Counted from the stretch's first letter, positions 52,066-61,529 are shown. The stretch is DNA of 64,000 nt from an uncultured Porphyromonas sp. (GCF_938023125.1 NZ_CALHDW010000018.1:310001-374000), one strand, 5' to 3'. The notes: generated from the sequence alone by a model not told the origin. Program-made: numbers and translations.

Positions 52066-52656
52066 TTAGAGAGATACTTTTGTTATTTGATTGTTGAAGG
52101 AGACGAAGTAAACACCCTGAGGGAGTACGATCTCCAAAGGTGTGTTGGCGGATGCTTTCGTCTGATATAGGAGCTGACCTTGAGGGTCGAAGATCCGTAT
52201 GCTTCCCGTGCTGTTGGGGAGGAGGGAGAGTGCATTCTCTCTTGTGCTTACCATAAGGGTGCCTTCTCTTCCGGCAGATGAAAGTGCTAAGGGTTGGCCT
52301 ACCTCAATCTTTGTCTTGCTGAAGTGGAACATGGCATCGAGGGCAAGGCGCATTTCCTCGGTGGGGACGTAGAGGGTAAGTCCCTCTTGATCGGGGAAGG
52401 CATTGACGTTAAATCGTGAAGGGTTGCCCGGGGTGATGATGATTCGTTTTAGCTGGGTACATCCCCTGAAGGCGTGCGATCCGACCTCTTTGAGAGATTG
52501 GGGTAGCGTGATCTCTTGGAGCTTTGTACTCCCCTCAAAGGCTTGAGCAGGAAGTGTCTTCTGGGGGTACTTGAGCGAATTTTTGAGTTCTTGCCCATTG
52601 AGTGACAACGTACAGCCTGAGGCGGCAAATAGGAAAATTAGAACTAGTCTTTTCAT
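52066..52656 (-). CDS. Small BspA-like LRR protein with T9SS-like C-terminal domain
   Basis: This 196-residue protein begins at 52656 (MKRLVLIFLFAASGC). The signal has a lipobox-like AASGC, but a type I site near NGQE is equally possible. It contains about two LRR_5 (BspA-type) repeats: LPAQAFEGSTKLQEITLPQS followed by KEVGSHAFRGCTQLKRI (about 40-78), a short linker with YVPTEEM, and a C-terminal domain like type A T9SS sorting domains (GSIRIFDPQGQLLYQ ... LPQGVYFVSFNNQITKVSL). Twelve extra in-frame codons upstream are not used. It is the first gene of the three-gene operon. Confidence 0.75.
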   Translation of the reverse strand: MKRLVLIFLFAASGCTLSLNGQELKNSLKYPQKTLPAQAFEGSTKLQEITLPQSLKEVGSHAFRGCTQLKRIIITPGNPSRFNVNAFPDQEGLTLYVPTEEMRLALDAMFHFSKTKIEVGQPLALSSAGREGTLMVSTRENALSLLPNSTGSIRIFDPQGQLLYQTKASANTPLEIVLPQGVYFVSFNNQITKVSL

Positions 52657-52789
52657 CGGAAACTTTTTATTGGAAACGTTATACCTATTCACTTATAGAA
52701 GATGCTTTCCAGAAAGGAGAGGTCGCCCGAGGACTTACAACTAGAGTATCCTAGGGGAGAGATTCCATGCCAAGAGAAAACTTACGCCG

Positions 52790-52797
52790 CAAATGTA
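52790..52797 (-). promoter_or_regulatory. Surface-protein operon promoter (-7 box)
   Basis: The minus strand reads TACATTTG, an exact TAnnTTTG, 133 bases before the ATG at 52656. The rather long leader could hold regulatory structure. Confidence 0.5.
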
Positions 52798-53112
52798 GCA
52801 AAAGATTTTGTTCCTATTATTTTGATAATATCAAGGTCTTGTGTAGGGTTTGTGGGTTGCCAAATAGAGCCCTTCCCGCTCCCCTCGTTGTGGGGATATG
52901 CCGTGTGTTGAGCCGCTTCTTAGGGTCGGGGGGGAGGGGAGCTCTGCCAAAGGGGCGTGTGAGTGGCCTCTAGGATCCCCCTCGAGGGCTCGTTAAGGGA
53001 TATGAATTTATTTTCTAAAATCTCTTCAGAAGAGTCTGTGAGCCTTTGTTTATTGGAGGGGTTTGCTCCTCTACTTTTTTGTACGAATTCGGCTAGAGTG
53101 TTTGCTTTTCTG

Positions 53113-53120
53113 TATCTTTG
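53113..53120 (+). promoter_or_regulatory. purH promoter (-7 box)
   Basis: TATCTTTG is an exact TAnnTTTG, 46 bases before the purH ATG at 53167. No PurR-like operator can be claimed. Confidence 0.6.
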
Positions 53121-53166
53121 TATCTGCAAGTTTTTATCCCTCTTTTAGGGGGCTTATTTTGGAGTG

Positions 53167-54684
53167 ATGGAAAGAAAGATTCAGAGGGCATTAATCTCCG
53201 TTTTTCATAAGGAGGGGCTCGAAGAGATTGTACGTGCGCTGCACGATTTGGGAGTAGAGATTGTCTCTACCGGAGGTACTAAAGACTTTATAGAATCCCT
53301 AGGAGTGCCGGCCGTGGCAGCCGAGGATCTTACAAGGTATCCCTCGATGCTGGGGGGGCGTGTAAAAACGTTGCACCCCGCTATCTTTGGGGGTATCTTA
53401 GCTCGCCGTGATGAGGAGAAAGACCTCCAAGAGGTGGATCAGTACGACCTTCGCCTCTTCGACCTCGTGCTCGTAGATCTCTATCCATTTGCCGCCACTG
53501 TTGCCTCCGGAGCCCCCGAAGCCGATATTATCGAAAAGATAGATATTGGCGGTATTTCACTTATCCGTGGAGCAGCTAAGAACTTCCGAGATGTCCTTAT
53601 CATCTCCTCCTCTTCGCAATATCCTCTCTTGATGGAGATTCTAACCAGCCAAAAGGGATGCACATCGCTAGAAGAAAGAAAGCGTTTTGCCGGGGCTGCT
53701 TTTGCCGTATCGTCAGGCTACGATAGCGCCATCTTCAACTATTTCGATGGAGGAGAAGGCACCGCTTTGCGTATTGCTTATGATGGGGTAGAGACGCTTC
53801 GATACGGAGAAAATCCCCATCAACAAGGCCGTTTCTTTGGTGATTTTGAGGCCTATTTCGATAAGATTCAAGGCAAAGAAATCTCTTACAACAACCTGCA
53901 AGATATTGCTGCTGCTTGCGATCTTATTGCCGAATACAAGGCGCCTACCTTTGCTGTCCTTAAGCATAATAACCCTTGTGGAATAGCTTCTCGTGCAACG
54001 ATAGAAGAGGCTTGGATGGCCGCTCTCTCCTCAGACCCCGAGTCTGCATTTGGCGGGATCTTGGTGGCCAATCGCCCCATTGATAAAGCTACAGCGGAGG
54101 CTATTGGGAACCTCTTCTTTGAAGTGCTCGTGGCTCCGGACTACGATACGGACGCCCTCACGCTCCTTACACAGAAGAGCAAACGCATCCTTCTTATCCA
54201 AAAGAAGCCGATCGAAAGTCGCTTTACTTTCCGCTCTGCTCTGGGCGGCGTCTTGATGCAAGAGACCGACCTCCGTAGCGAAGGTAAGGGAGACTTCGAA
54301 GTCGTTACGAAGAAACAACCTACCGAAGATGAGTTGGACGACTTCGTCTTTGCTCAAAAGGTGGCAAAGCACTGCAAGAGTAATGCCGTAGCTCTTGTAA
54401 AAGATAGTCACTTGCTGGCAGTGGGGATTGGCCAGACCTCGCGTGTGGCAGCCCTCAAGCAAGCGATTGAGAAGGCGCAGCATTTTGGCTTCGATCTCCG
54501 AGGCGCCGTGTTGGCTAGCGATGCCTTCTTCCCCTTCGACGATTGTGTGACTCTCGCTGCCGAAGCCGGCGTAACAGCCGTAGTGCAACCCGGGGGATCG
54601 ATGCGTGATGGCGACAGTATAGCCAAGGCCGACGAGCTAGGGCTAGCTATGGTATTTACGGGGGTACGCCACTTCAAACACTAA
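53167..54684 (+). CDS. purH: Bifunctional AICAR formyltransferase/IMP cyclohydrolase
   Basis: PurH carries out the last two steps of IMP synthesis. The 505 residues hold an N-terminal MGS-like IMP cyclohydrolase domain (RALISVFHKEGL; STGGTKDFI; MLGGRVKTLHPAIFGGIL near 63) and a C-terminal AICAR transformylase domain with the catalytic KHNNPCG near 266 and the DSHLLAVGIGQTSRVAAL and VVQPGGSMRDGD stretches near the end. The ATG at 53167 is preferred; a GTG one codon earlier is also in frame. It is cytoplasmic and lies 44 bp ahead of mreB. Confidence 0.97.
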   Translation: MERKIQRALISVFHKEGLEEIVRALHDLGVEIVSTGGTKDFIESLGVPAVAAEDLTRYPSMLGGRVKTLHPAIFGGILARRDEEKDLQEVDQYDLRLFDLVLVDLYPFAATVASGAPEADIIEKIDIGGISLIRGAAKNFRDVLIISSSSQYPLLMEILTSQKGCTSLEERKRFAGAAFAVSSGYDSAIFNYFDGGEGTALRIAYDGVETLRYGENPHQQGRFFGDFEAYFDKIQGKEISYNNLQDIAAACDLIAEYKAPTFAVLKHNNPCGIASRATIEEAWMAALSSDPESAFGGILVANRPIDKATAEAIGNLFFEVLVAPDYDTDALTLLTQKSKRILLIQKKPIESRFTFRSALGGVLMQETDLRSEGKGDFEVVTKKQPTEDELDDFVFAQKVAKHCKSNAVALVKDSHLLAVGIGQTSRVAALKQAIEKAQHFGFDLRGAVLASDAFFPFDDCVTLAAEAGVTAVVQPGGSMRDGDSIAKADELGLAMVFTGVRHFKH

Positions 54685-54728
54685 CTTGCCCTCTCCGAAA
54701 GACTAACAGACTAGATGTTTACAAGATA

Positions 54729-55751
54729 ATGGGACTTTTCTCCTTTAGACAAGAGCTGGCCATGGACCTCGGTACTGCCAATACCATCATCATGAAAGAT
54801 GGTAAGATAGTACTAGACGAGCCCTCTGTTGTCGCTTTCGATCTCCGCACCAATGAGGTGCTTGCCATTGGGCACGAAGCGCGTGAAATGTACGAGAAAG
54901 CACACGCTTATATCCGTACCGTTCGTCCCTTGCGAGACGGCGTAATCGCAGATTTTAATGCTGCCGAGCAGATGATTCGTGGGATGGTCAAGATGCTGAA
55001 CAAGAAGTCGCATCGACTATTTACCCCCTCTCTCCGTATGGTAGTGAGTATCCCCTCCGGGAGTACCCAAGTGGAGATACGTGCCGTACACGACTCTAGC
55101 GAGCACGCCGGTGGGCGTGACGTGTACATGCTCTTCGAACCCATGGCTGCGGCTATCGGTATCGGAGTGGATGTGCTTACACCCCAGGGAAATATGATCG
55201 TAGATATAGGTGGAGGCACTACCGAGGTGGCCGTAATATCCTATGGCGGTATTGCCACAAAGCAAAGTATCCGCACGGCCGGCGATGAGTTTACCAACGA
55301 CATTATGAAGTACATGCGCCAAAAACATAATGTTCGCATCGGGGAGCGTACTGCCGAGCAGATCAAAATAAGTGTGGGAGCTGCTGTTAAAGACCTCGAG
55401 AATCCCCCCGAAGACTTTATCGTTTGTGGTGCCGACCAGATGGATACACTCCCTCGTCAGATCCCCGTCTCGAGTGTAGAGATTGCCGGATGTTTGGACG
55501 AGTCGATTGTAAAGATCGAGGCGGCTATTCTCAAAACGTTGGAAGAGACTCCTCCCGAGCTTTACGGTGACGTGATGGAGAATGGTATCAACCTAACGGG
55601 TGGTGGCGCCTTGTTGCGTGGCCTTGATCGCCGTCTCACCGATCGTTTCGGTATTCAGTTTACAGTGCCGGAAGACCCCCTCCATGCTGTGGCTAAGGGT
55701 ACCGGGGTGGCATTGAAAAACCTGGATACATTTAACTTCTTAATCCGATAG
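54729..55751 (+). CDS. mreB: Rod shape-determining protein MreB
   Basis: MreB is the bacterial actin that guides lateral wall synthesis. The 340 residues have the actin-type phosphate motifs AMDLGTANTIIM near residue 11 and IVDIGGGTTEVAV near 158, the adenosine motif NLTGGGALLRGLD near 288, and the EPMAAAIGIG stretch near 137. It is cytoplasmic, on the inner face of the membrane. It opens the shape cluster mreB-mreC-mreD-mrdA-rodA. Confidence 0.97.
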   Translation: MGLFSFRQELAMDLGTANTIIMKDGKIVLDEPSVVAFDLRTNEVLAIGHEAREMYEKAHAYIRTVRPLRDGVIADFNAAEQMIRGMVKMLNKKSHRLFTPSLRMVVSIPSGSTQVEIRAVHDSSEHAGGRDVYMLFEPMAAAIGIGVDVLTPQGNMIVDIGGGTTEVAVISYGGIATKQSIRTAGDEFTNDIMKYMRQKHNVRIGERTAEQIKISVGAAVKDLENPPEDFIVCGADQMDTLPRQIPVSSVEIAGCLDESIVKIEAAILKTLEETPPELYGDVMENGINLTGGGALLRGLDRRLTDRFGIQFTVPEDPLHAVAKGTGVALKNLDTFNFLIR

Positions 55752-55761
55752 ATCTTGATAA

Positions 55762-55797
55762 AGAGGGTGGGGTATGGCTTGTCCCCCCCCCCCTCCA
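55762..55797 (+). repeat. Poly-C tract and G/C-rich hairpin between mreB and mreC
   Basis: A run of 11 C lies at 55783-55793. A G-rich arm (GAGGGTGGGG, from 55763) can pair with part of it. The tract lies 38 bases before the GTG start of mreC. Confidence 0.7.
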
Positions 55798-55831
55798 TTT
55801 CGATACTTTTAGATCCGGCTAATAAAAAGAG

Positions 55832-56701
55832 GTGCACAAGGCTACCGAATTCCTCCTCTCCCGAGGGCATTGGCTTCTCCTCCTAGTGATTGAGGGGATC
55901 GCTCTTGTGCTGATTTTTAATAGCGGTTTTTACCATCGCTTTATCAATGTTGCCTTTTCTAATCACCTTGTGGGATCGATCCAGCAAGTGACGGGAGAGG
56001 TCTCTAGTTATATAGGTCTTCGGGAGAAAAATCGCCTACTTACCGAGAGCAATGCTCAGCTAGAGATGCAGTATTTGCAGCTCAAACAGCAAATCGATTT
56101 TGCCCTCGCTGATACCGTCAAACCCCTTACCTTCGTACAAGATTCTACCGAAGCGATCCCCCAACTTCAGTTCCTTACGGCTCGTGTGGTTAGTTCTACT
56201 CTCAATAGAGGGCACAACCTTATTGTGATTAATCGTGGCGAAGAGGCGGGTGTGAAAAAGGATATGGGGGTGATGAGTGCTCGTGGGGTTGTGGGGATTG
56301 TCTCCTCCGTGTCGAAGGGGTACTCTGTGGTAGTCCCCTTGATTAATCCTACGCTCAAACTTAGCTGTAAGCTCAAGCGTACAAACCACTTTGGCTACTT
56401 GGCTTGGGATACGCCCGGCTCGGTTACATCAAAGCTTACCGACCTGCCTTCACATGTGCGGGTCAACGTTGGCGATACCATCGTGACAAGCGGGTATAGC
56501 TCTGTGTTCCCTCCCAATCTGTATGTAGGTAGGGTGGATAGTTCGTATCGGGCGCGAGATGGCGTTGCTTTGGGTAATAGTAATGTCCCTGTAGCCTTGG
56601 GTGCCGACTTTGGAACGCTGGATTTTGTATACGTTGTGATGGCTGGGGTCTCCGTTTCGCATGAGGCATTAGATTCTGTTCAATCTCTCTATATTCCTTA
56701 G
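55832..56701 (+). CDS. mreC: Rod shape-determining protein MreC
   Basis: MreC links MreB to the periplasmic wall enzymes. The 289 residues have one N-terminal membrane helix (about 12-30), a coiled-coil segment (about 60-95: ENRLLTESNAQLEMQYLQLKQ in part) and the periplasmic beta-barrel MreC domain with RGEEAGVKKDMGVMSARGVVG in part near 135 and DTIVTSGYSSVFPPNL near 212. The start is a GTG at 55832. It is 80 bp from mreB, the largest gap in the cluster, which holds the C11 tract. Confidence 0.93.
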   Translation: MHKATEFLLSRGHWLLLLVIEGIALVLIFNSGFYHRFINVAFSNHLVGSIQQVTGEVSSYIGLREKNRLLTESNAQLEMQYLQLKQQIDFALADTVKPLTFVQDSTEAIPQLQFLTARVVSSTLNRGHNLIVINRGEEAGVKKDMGVMSARGVVGIVSSVSKGYSVVVPLINPTLKLSCKLKRTNHFGYLAWDTPGSVTSKLTDLPSHVRVNVGDTIVTSGYSSVFPPNLYVGRVDSSYRARDGVALGNSNVPVALGADFGTLDFVYVVMAGVSVSHEALDSVQSLYIP

Positions 56702-56704
56702 ACT

Positions 56705-57220
56705 ATGGGGCGTTATCTACTTCTCTTTTGCAAGATTATAGTACTAATTTTGCTGCAAGTGTGGGTCTTTAGTCCGCTCTATATCTTTCGGTTAGCGACT
56801 CCCTTCCCTTATATCTATATCCTCTTTCTTATCCCAATAAATGTCTCCAAAATGGGGATCACATTGTGGAGTGCCTTCTCGGGTCTTCTGCTTGATATCC
56901 TATCGGGGACTCCCGGGCTGCACATGGCGGCCTTCACGGCTACGGGATTTCTGAGAAGCTATCTTTTGCCTCTCTTTGTAGACTCGGATACAGATGGTTC
57001 CTGCCCACCCTCGCTGGCTGTGAGTGGCTGGGGAATTGCTCTTTTGCTCCTTATCCTTACGGCATTCCATCATACTCTTTTATTCTTCTTGGATGCTGTT
57101 GGGGCTTTCGATTTACCCTATTTCTTGCTGCGCTTGGGTACTAGTATTGTGGCAACTTATGCACTTACTCTTGTGTGCTTGCTACTGCTGGGATATCGAT
57201 CTCGTAAGCGTAGAGACTAG
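56705..57220 (+). CDS. mreD: Rod shape-determining protein MreD
   Basis: This 171-residue inner-membrane protein has five to six helices and the MreD layout, with LFCKIIVLILLQVWVFSPLYI at the N-terminus (in part) and the SGLLLDILSGTPGLHMAAF stretch near residue 58, close to the family's GLLxDxxxGxxxG pattern. It lies 3 bp after mreC and 14 bp before mrdA. Confidence 0.88.
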   Translation: MGRYLLLFCKIIVLILLQVWVFSPLYIFRLATPFPYIYILFLIPINVSKMGITLWSAFSGLLLDILSGTPGLHMAAFTATGFLRSYLLPLFVDSDTDGSCPPSLAVSGWGIALLLLILTAFHHTLLFFLDAVGAFDLPYFLLRLGTSIVATYALTLVCLLLLGYRSRKRRD

Positions 57221-57234
57221 TTCCATTTACTCGG

Positions 57235-59100
57235 ATGAAACAGGAGAATCGTAGCGAAGCGCAACGCTCTATCTTCCTTATGGCACTAGCCGTACTGCTT
57301 GTCCTCGGATACATGGCACGGCTCTTTTACCTCCAGATATTGAGTCCGGAGTATAAGTCAAAGGCTGAGAATAATGCCTTCTATCACAATGTTGTCTACC
57401 CCGAGCGTGGGGCTATATTTGATCGCTCAGGCAAGCTCCTTGTTTACAACGAGCCGGCCTACGATGTGATGGTTATCACGAAGGAGGTGGGAGAGAATTT
57501 AGATTCTTTGGGGCTCTGTCAATTACTCTCGATCAATATAGAAACACTCCGCCAACGCTTCGATGCTATACGAAATCGCAATATAAACCCGGGCTATTCG
57601 CCCTATACGCCTCAGCGTCTTTTGGCTCAGGTTAGTGCGGGAGATGCCGGGCGTTTTCAGGAGCATTTGTATAAGTTCCCGGGCTTCTCTGTGCAGCATC
57701 GTAGTATCCGACGGTATGGAACAGAGGTGGCAGCCCATGTCTTGGGCTACATGAGCGAATGCAGTCCCGCAGATCTGGAGCAAGATAGTCTCTTGGCTCC
57801 GGGAGACTATGTGGGAAAGTCGGGCATAGAGCGTACCTACGATGCCGTCTTAAGGGGGACTAAGGGGTATAAAGTAATGCTCCGAGATGCACGAGGCCGG
57901 ATACAAGGGCACTACAATAATGGTGCTAATGACAGGAAGGAGATGGCAGGGCATAATCTAACGCTCTCCATCGACGAGGGGCTACAAGCTCTGGGCGAGA
58001 GAATGATGCAAGGCAAGCGGGGAGCAATCGTGATGATAGAGCCTGCTACGGGAGAGGTACTCTGCCTTGTGACAAGTCCCGCCTATTCGCCCTCTCTTCT
58101 TGCGGGGCGAGATATAGGAAAGAATCACTTGCTCTTGGCTTATAATCCGAATAAGCCTTTGTTCAACCGAGCCCTGCAAGGTTCCTATCCTCCAGGCTCT
58201 ACCTTCAAGCCGACACAAGCTGCACTGCTGCTCAATGAGGGGGTTATTACACCTCAAACACTCTATACTTGCTATCGGGGTTACCCCTATATGCGGGGGC
58301 GTCCTGCTTGCCACGGGCATGCCTCTCCCTTAGCGGTGGAGTTTGCTCTGACTACTTCGTGCAACGCTTTTTTTGCTTGGGGGTTGCATTATATGCTCGA
58401 CGACCGTAGCCGTTATCCTTCTGTACAAGAGGCTTTCACGCATTGGAAAGACTATATGGTACGGATGGGGTATGGCTATCCTCTTGGGATTGATTTACCC
58501 GGAGAGAAGCGTGGCTTTATCCCCAATAGCGAGTACTACGATAAGTGGTATAAAGCGGGATGGAACTCCTCCACCATTATTTCCAACTCTATCGGTCAGG
58601 GCGAAGTTCTGGCAACGCCCCTACAAATGGCCAATCTTGCCGCTATTATAGCCAATAGGGGTTACTATTATCGTCCCCACGTTGTGCACGAAATCGAAGG
58701 CATGGCGCTTGATACTACCTATAGTCATAAGCAGTATACGGGAATCGCTGCGCAACATTGGGAGATTGTGGTAAACGGAATGGCGGGGGCGGTGCGTGCC
58801 GGTACTTGTCACGCTGCCAACTTTGCTCCCGGGGAAATTGAGGTCTGTGGGAAAACAGGTACTGCCGAGAATCCTCACGGTCCTGACCACTCGGCCTTTA
58901 TCGGATTTGCTCCTCGCTATAATCCTCAAGTAGCTATTGCCGTATATGTAGAAAATGGAGGCTTTGGTGCTATCTATGGGGTGCCTATTGGGCGTGTGAT
59001 GCTAGAGTACTATTTGCGCGAAGGCCACCTTTCGCCTACGGCTGAGGGGATTGCCTCTCGAATGTCTCACTCTTATCTTTCGTACAGAAATGCGCCCTAA
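57235..59100 (+). CDS. mrdA: Penicillin-binding protein 2 (elongasome transpeptidase)
   Basis: PBP2 cross-links peptidoglycan for side-wall growth. The 621 residues have an N-terminal membrane helix (about 13-32), a PBP dimerisation domain (RGAIFDRSGKLL near 58; GKSGIERTYD near 195), and a transpeptidase domain with the SxxK motif PPGSTFKPTQ (Ser about 322), SxN in TTSCNAFFA (about 379) and KTG in VCGKTGTAENP (about 540). It overlaps rodA by 11 bp. Confidence 0.97.
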   Translation: MKQENRSEAQRSIFLMALAVLLVLGYMARLFYLQILSPEYKSKAENNAFYHNVVYPERGAIFDRSGKLLVYNEPAYDVMVITKEVGENLDSLGLCQLLSINIETLRQRFDAIRNRNINPGYSPYTPQRLLAQVSAGDAGRFQEHLYKFPGFSVQHRSIRRYGTEVAAHVLGYMSECSPADLEQDSLLAPGDYVGKSGIERTYDAVLRGTKGYKVMLRDARGRIQGHYNNGANDRKEMAGHNLTLSIDEGLQALGERMMQGKRGAIVMIEPATGEVLCLVTSPAYSPSLLAGRDIGKNHLLLAYNPNKPLFNRALQGSYPPGSTFKPTQAALLLNEGVITPQTLYTCYRGYPYMRGRPACHGHASPLAVEFALTTSCNAFFAWGLHYMLDDRSRYPSVQEAFTHWKDYMVRMGYGYPLGIDLPGEKRGFIPNSEYYDKWYKAGWNSSTIISNSIGQGEVLATPLQMANLAAIIANRGYYYRPHVVHEIEGMALDTTYSHKQYTGIAAQHWEIVVNGMAGAVRAGTCHAANFAPGEIEVCGKTGTAENPHGPDHSAFIGFAPRYNPQVAIAVYVENGGFGAIYGVPIGRVMLEYYLREGHLSPTAEGIASRMSHSYLSYRNAP

Positions 59101-60559
59101 CGCTCCGTCTTCTATCTTTCGTAGAATTGATTGGCTTCTCGTAGGCTTATACCTCCTGCTTGTTGTCACGGGCTGGTTCACTATCTGTGGGGCTAGCTAT
59201 AGCTTCGAAACGCCGAGTCTGGTTGAGTCGGGGAGCCGTCCAGCCATGCAGTTGATCTGGATGGGGCTAAGCGGAGTCCTTATCTTCTTGATACTCTTGA
59301 GTGACGTAGGATGGTTTGAGACTTTTGCTCCTATTTTCTATCTGGCGATGATGGGGTTGTTGCTGGTGACGATATTCATTGCCCCCGATATTAAAGGGTC
59401 GCACTCGTGGCTGGTATTGGGCCCTATGCGCCTACAGCCTGCCGAGTTTGCCAAGATTGCTACGGCTCTAATGCTGGCAACAACGCTCAATCGTTATAAG
59501 TTTCGCCTCAATTCGTGGCGAGCCTATGGTGAGGTTTTTGCTATTGTGCTTCTCCCGATGATGCTCATCTTTTTGCAAAAAGAGGCGGGGTCTGCTCTGG
59601 TGTATACAGCACTCTTTTTAGCTCTTTATAGGGAGGGGCTCTCGGGAGTATTCCTTGGATTGGCCTTTGTGGCCGTAGTGCTATTTGTGATGGCTCTATC
59701 CCTTGCGGATACCATGTGGGGGGCTACCAATGCGGCCTATTGGGCTCTTTCTACGGTCATCACCCTATGTGTTTGTATCGCTCTTTTGCTTAGTCCTAAG
59801 GATCGCCCTCGCCTCTTCGGATGGTGGGTTGTGGGCTATATAGGGGTTTATTTGATAGCGCTTCTTTTCAATCACTTCTTCCCCTTTGATATGGGGTTTG
59901 TGGCTATCGGCATCCTCGCTCTACTCATAGGCTATTGTTTCTTGATAGCTATAAAACGCTATGCTCGCCCCTATCTTCTTGCCGCCCTTTTGGGTATTGG
60001 GTGTATCTTCTATTCCCTTTCGGTTTCGTTTGTTTTCGACAATGTGCTACAGCCCCACCAACGAGGGCGTATTGCCGTTGCGCTCGGGCTTAAAGAGGAT
60101 CTCAAGGGCATGGGGTATAACGTGAATCAGGCAAAGATTGCCATCGGTTCGGGGGGGCTTACGGGTAAGGGCTTCTTGCAAGGAACGCAAACTAAGCTCA
60201 GTTATGTACCCGAACAGGATACCGACTTTATCTTCTGCACCGTGGGCGAGGAGCACGGATTCTTGGGATCTACGGCTTTGCTGCTGTTCTATTTGGTCTT
60301 AATTCTGCGCTTTTTCTACTTGGCAGAGCGGCAGGTAAATGCTTTTGGACGAGTCTATGGCTACTGTGTCGGCTCCATATTTCTCTTTCATCTTGCCGTT
60401 AATGTGGGTATGGTATTGGGGTTAGTGCCAGTGATTGGTATCCCCTTGCCTTTCTTTAGTTATGGAGGCTCTTCGCTGTGGGGATTCACGATCCTGTTGT
60501 TTATTTTTGTGCGAATTGATGCCGACCGCAAGAAGGAGAGTTCGCAACGATCCTTCTGA
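59090..60559 (+). CDS. rodA: Rod shape-determining protein RodA (SEDS glycosyltransferase)
   Basis: RodA polymerises lipid II into glycan strands with PBP2. The 489 residues are longer than E. coli RodA (370), as is usual in Bacteroidales, because of extra helices in the middle (about 215-305). SEDS motifs are clear: GSHSWLVLGPMRLQPAEFAKI near 102, the catalytic-loop region YVPEQDTDFIFCTVGEEHGFLG near 375, and IGIPLPFFSYGGSS near 450. The start at 59090 overlaps the mrdA end by 11 bp. A seven-G run lies within the frame at about 60151-60157. Confidence 0.95.
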   Translation: MRPNAPSSIFRRIDWLLVGLYLLLVVTGWFTICGASYSFETPSLVESGSRPAMQLIWMGLSGVLIFLILLSDVGWFETFAPIFYLAMMGLLLVTIFIAPDIKGSHSWLVLGPMRLQPAEFAKIATALMLATTLNRYKFRLNSWRAYGEVFAIVLLPMMLIFLQKEAGSALVYTALFLALYREGLSGVFLGLAFVAVVLFVMALSLADTMWGATNAAYWALSTVITLCVCIALLLSPKDRPRLFGWWVVGYIGVYLIALLFNHFFPFDMGFVAIGILALLIGYCFLIAIKRYARPYLLAALLGIGCIFYSLSVSFVFDNVLQPHQRGRIAVALGLKEDLKGMGYNVNQAKIAIGSGGLTGKGFLQGTQTKLSYVPEQDTDFIFCTVGEEHGFLGSTALLLFYLVLILRFFYLAERQVNAFGRVYGYCVGSIFLFHLAVNVGMVLGLVPVIGIPLPFFSYGGSSLWGFTILLFIFVRIDADRKKESSQRSF

Positions 60560-60585
60560 TCTGTTTGGAGGTAGTGCCTATCTCC

Positions 60586-61413
60586 TTAGTCGTTGATGCG
60601 TTTTCGTAGGAATCTTTTGTAGATGTAATAGAGCCAGGGACCTGGTACAAGGCGAGGAGGAATGCGCAGCAGAAGGTTACGCACATACTCCCATTTGTTG
60701 ATGAAGCCGATCTTGTAGAAGGTTTTTTGTAAGCAGATGTCTCGCCGGATATAGTACCATCCTCTCCGACGTCCGAGGGTGGCGTGATTCATGCGGAAGT
60801 AGAGAAGCGACTCGGGTAGGGAGTGAAGTCGCCCTCCTTGTAGGATAACTCGAGCCCAGAGGTAGTAGTCTTCGAATAGGGGGAAGTGCATGTATCCTCC
60901 GGCTTTTAGGATGGCGGCTTTGCGGAAGGCTACGGCCGGATGATTGACGGGGCATCGATAACGTGCAAAGCGCACAATCTCCTCGTGGTGCTCGGGTAGG
61001 GTGCGGCGAGAGACAACTTCGCTGGGCGAGTCTACAAACTCATCGATGCTACTGCTGAGAAGATCCACTTCGGGATGTTCGCGGAGAAAGTTGATCTGAC
61101 GTTCGAAGCGTGTGGGAAAGGAGATGTCGTCCGTATCCATACGCACGATGATGTCGTAGGAGCAATTTTTTATCCCTTCGTTTAGGGCGTTCCCCAATCC
61201 TCCGTTCTTTTTGAGCCGCACCACCTTAAACACCTCAGGATGCTGTGCTTGGTAGCCTTCGACAAGGGCGTCTAGCTCCGGCGTGAGAGGTCCATCGCAT
61301 ACAAGCACTACCTCTGGAGCGGGGAGAGTTTGAGAGAAAATACTATCTAGTGCTGCCGTGAAAAATTGGGGTTGCTCCTTGTAGTAAGTAGAGAGAAGTA
61401 CGGAAAACTTCAT
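60586..61413 (-). CDS. Family 2 glycosyltransferase
   Basis: This GT-A enzyme moves a sugar from a nucleotide donor to an envelope glycan. The 275-residue form starts at 61413 (MKFSVLLSTYYKEQPQFF, the usual GT2 N-terminus); starts at 61443 and 61509 are in frame and would add a charged segment. The DxD-type motif is RMDTDDIS near residue 88, with NGGLGNALNEG near 70 and the acceptor-side FEDYYLWAR near 185. A basic C-terminus (YKRFLRKR) fits membrane association. It is convergent with rodA (26 bp). Confidence 0.9.
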   Translation of the reverse strand: MKFSVLLSTYYKEQPQFFTAALDSIFSQTLPAPEVVLVCDGPLTPELDALVEGYQAQHPEVFKVVRLKKNGGLGNALNEGIKNCSYDIIVRMDTDDISFPTRFERQINFLREHPEVDLLSSSIDEFVDSPSEVVSRRTLPEHHEEIVRFARYRCPVNHPAVAFRKAAILKAGGYMHFPLFEDYYLWARVILQGGRLHSLPESLLYFRMNHATLGRRRGWYYIRRDICLQKTFYKIGFINKWEYVRNLLLRIPPRLVPGPWLYYIYKRFLRKRIND

Positions 61414-61529
61414 CTCTTTCTCGCTGTTTATGGCATCGTTCATCACATCAAATTTCTTTTTTTCTCTCTTATCTAACGAGTATTCTTCGTGGATATTGTT
61501 TCCCTTCAACGTTTTCTTGTTGAGGGAGT

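Larger units (their letters stand above)
52657..53166. other. Intergenic region with divergent promoters
   Basis: These 510 bases separate the surface-protein operon (minus) from purH (plus). They hold the boxes at 52790-52797 and 53113-53120 and a GC-rich patch with seven consecutive G near 52928-52934. No gene is seen. Confidence 0.6.

Noticed and set aside
60151..60157. Seven-G run inside rodA as a phase-variable switch
   Set aside because: The tract is short and lies within a gene likely essential for shape; switching off seems unlikely without strain data.
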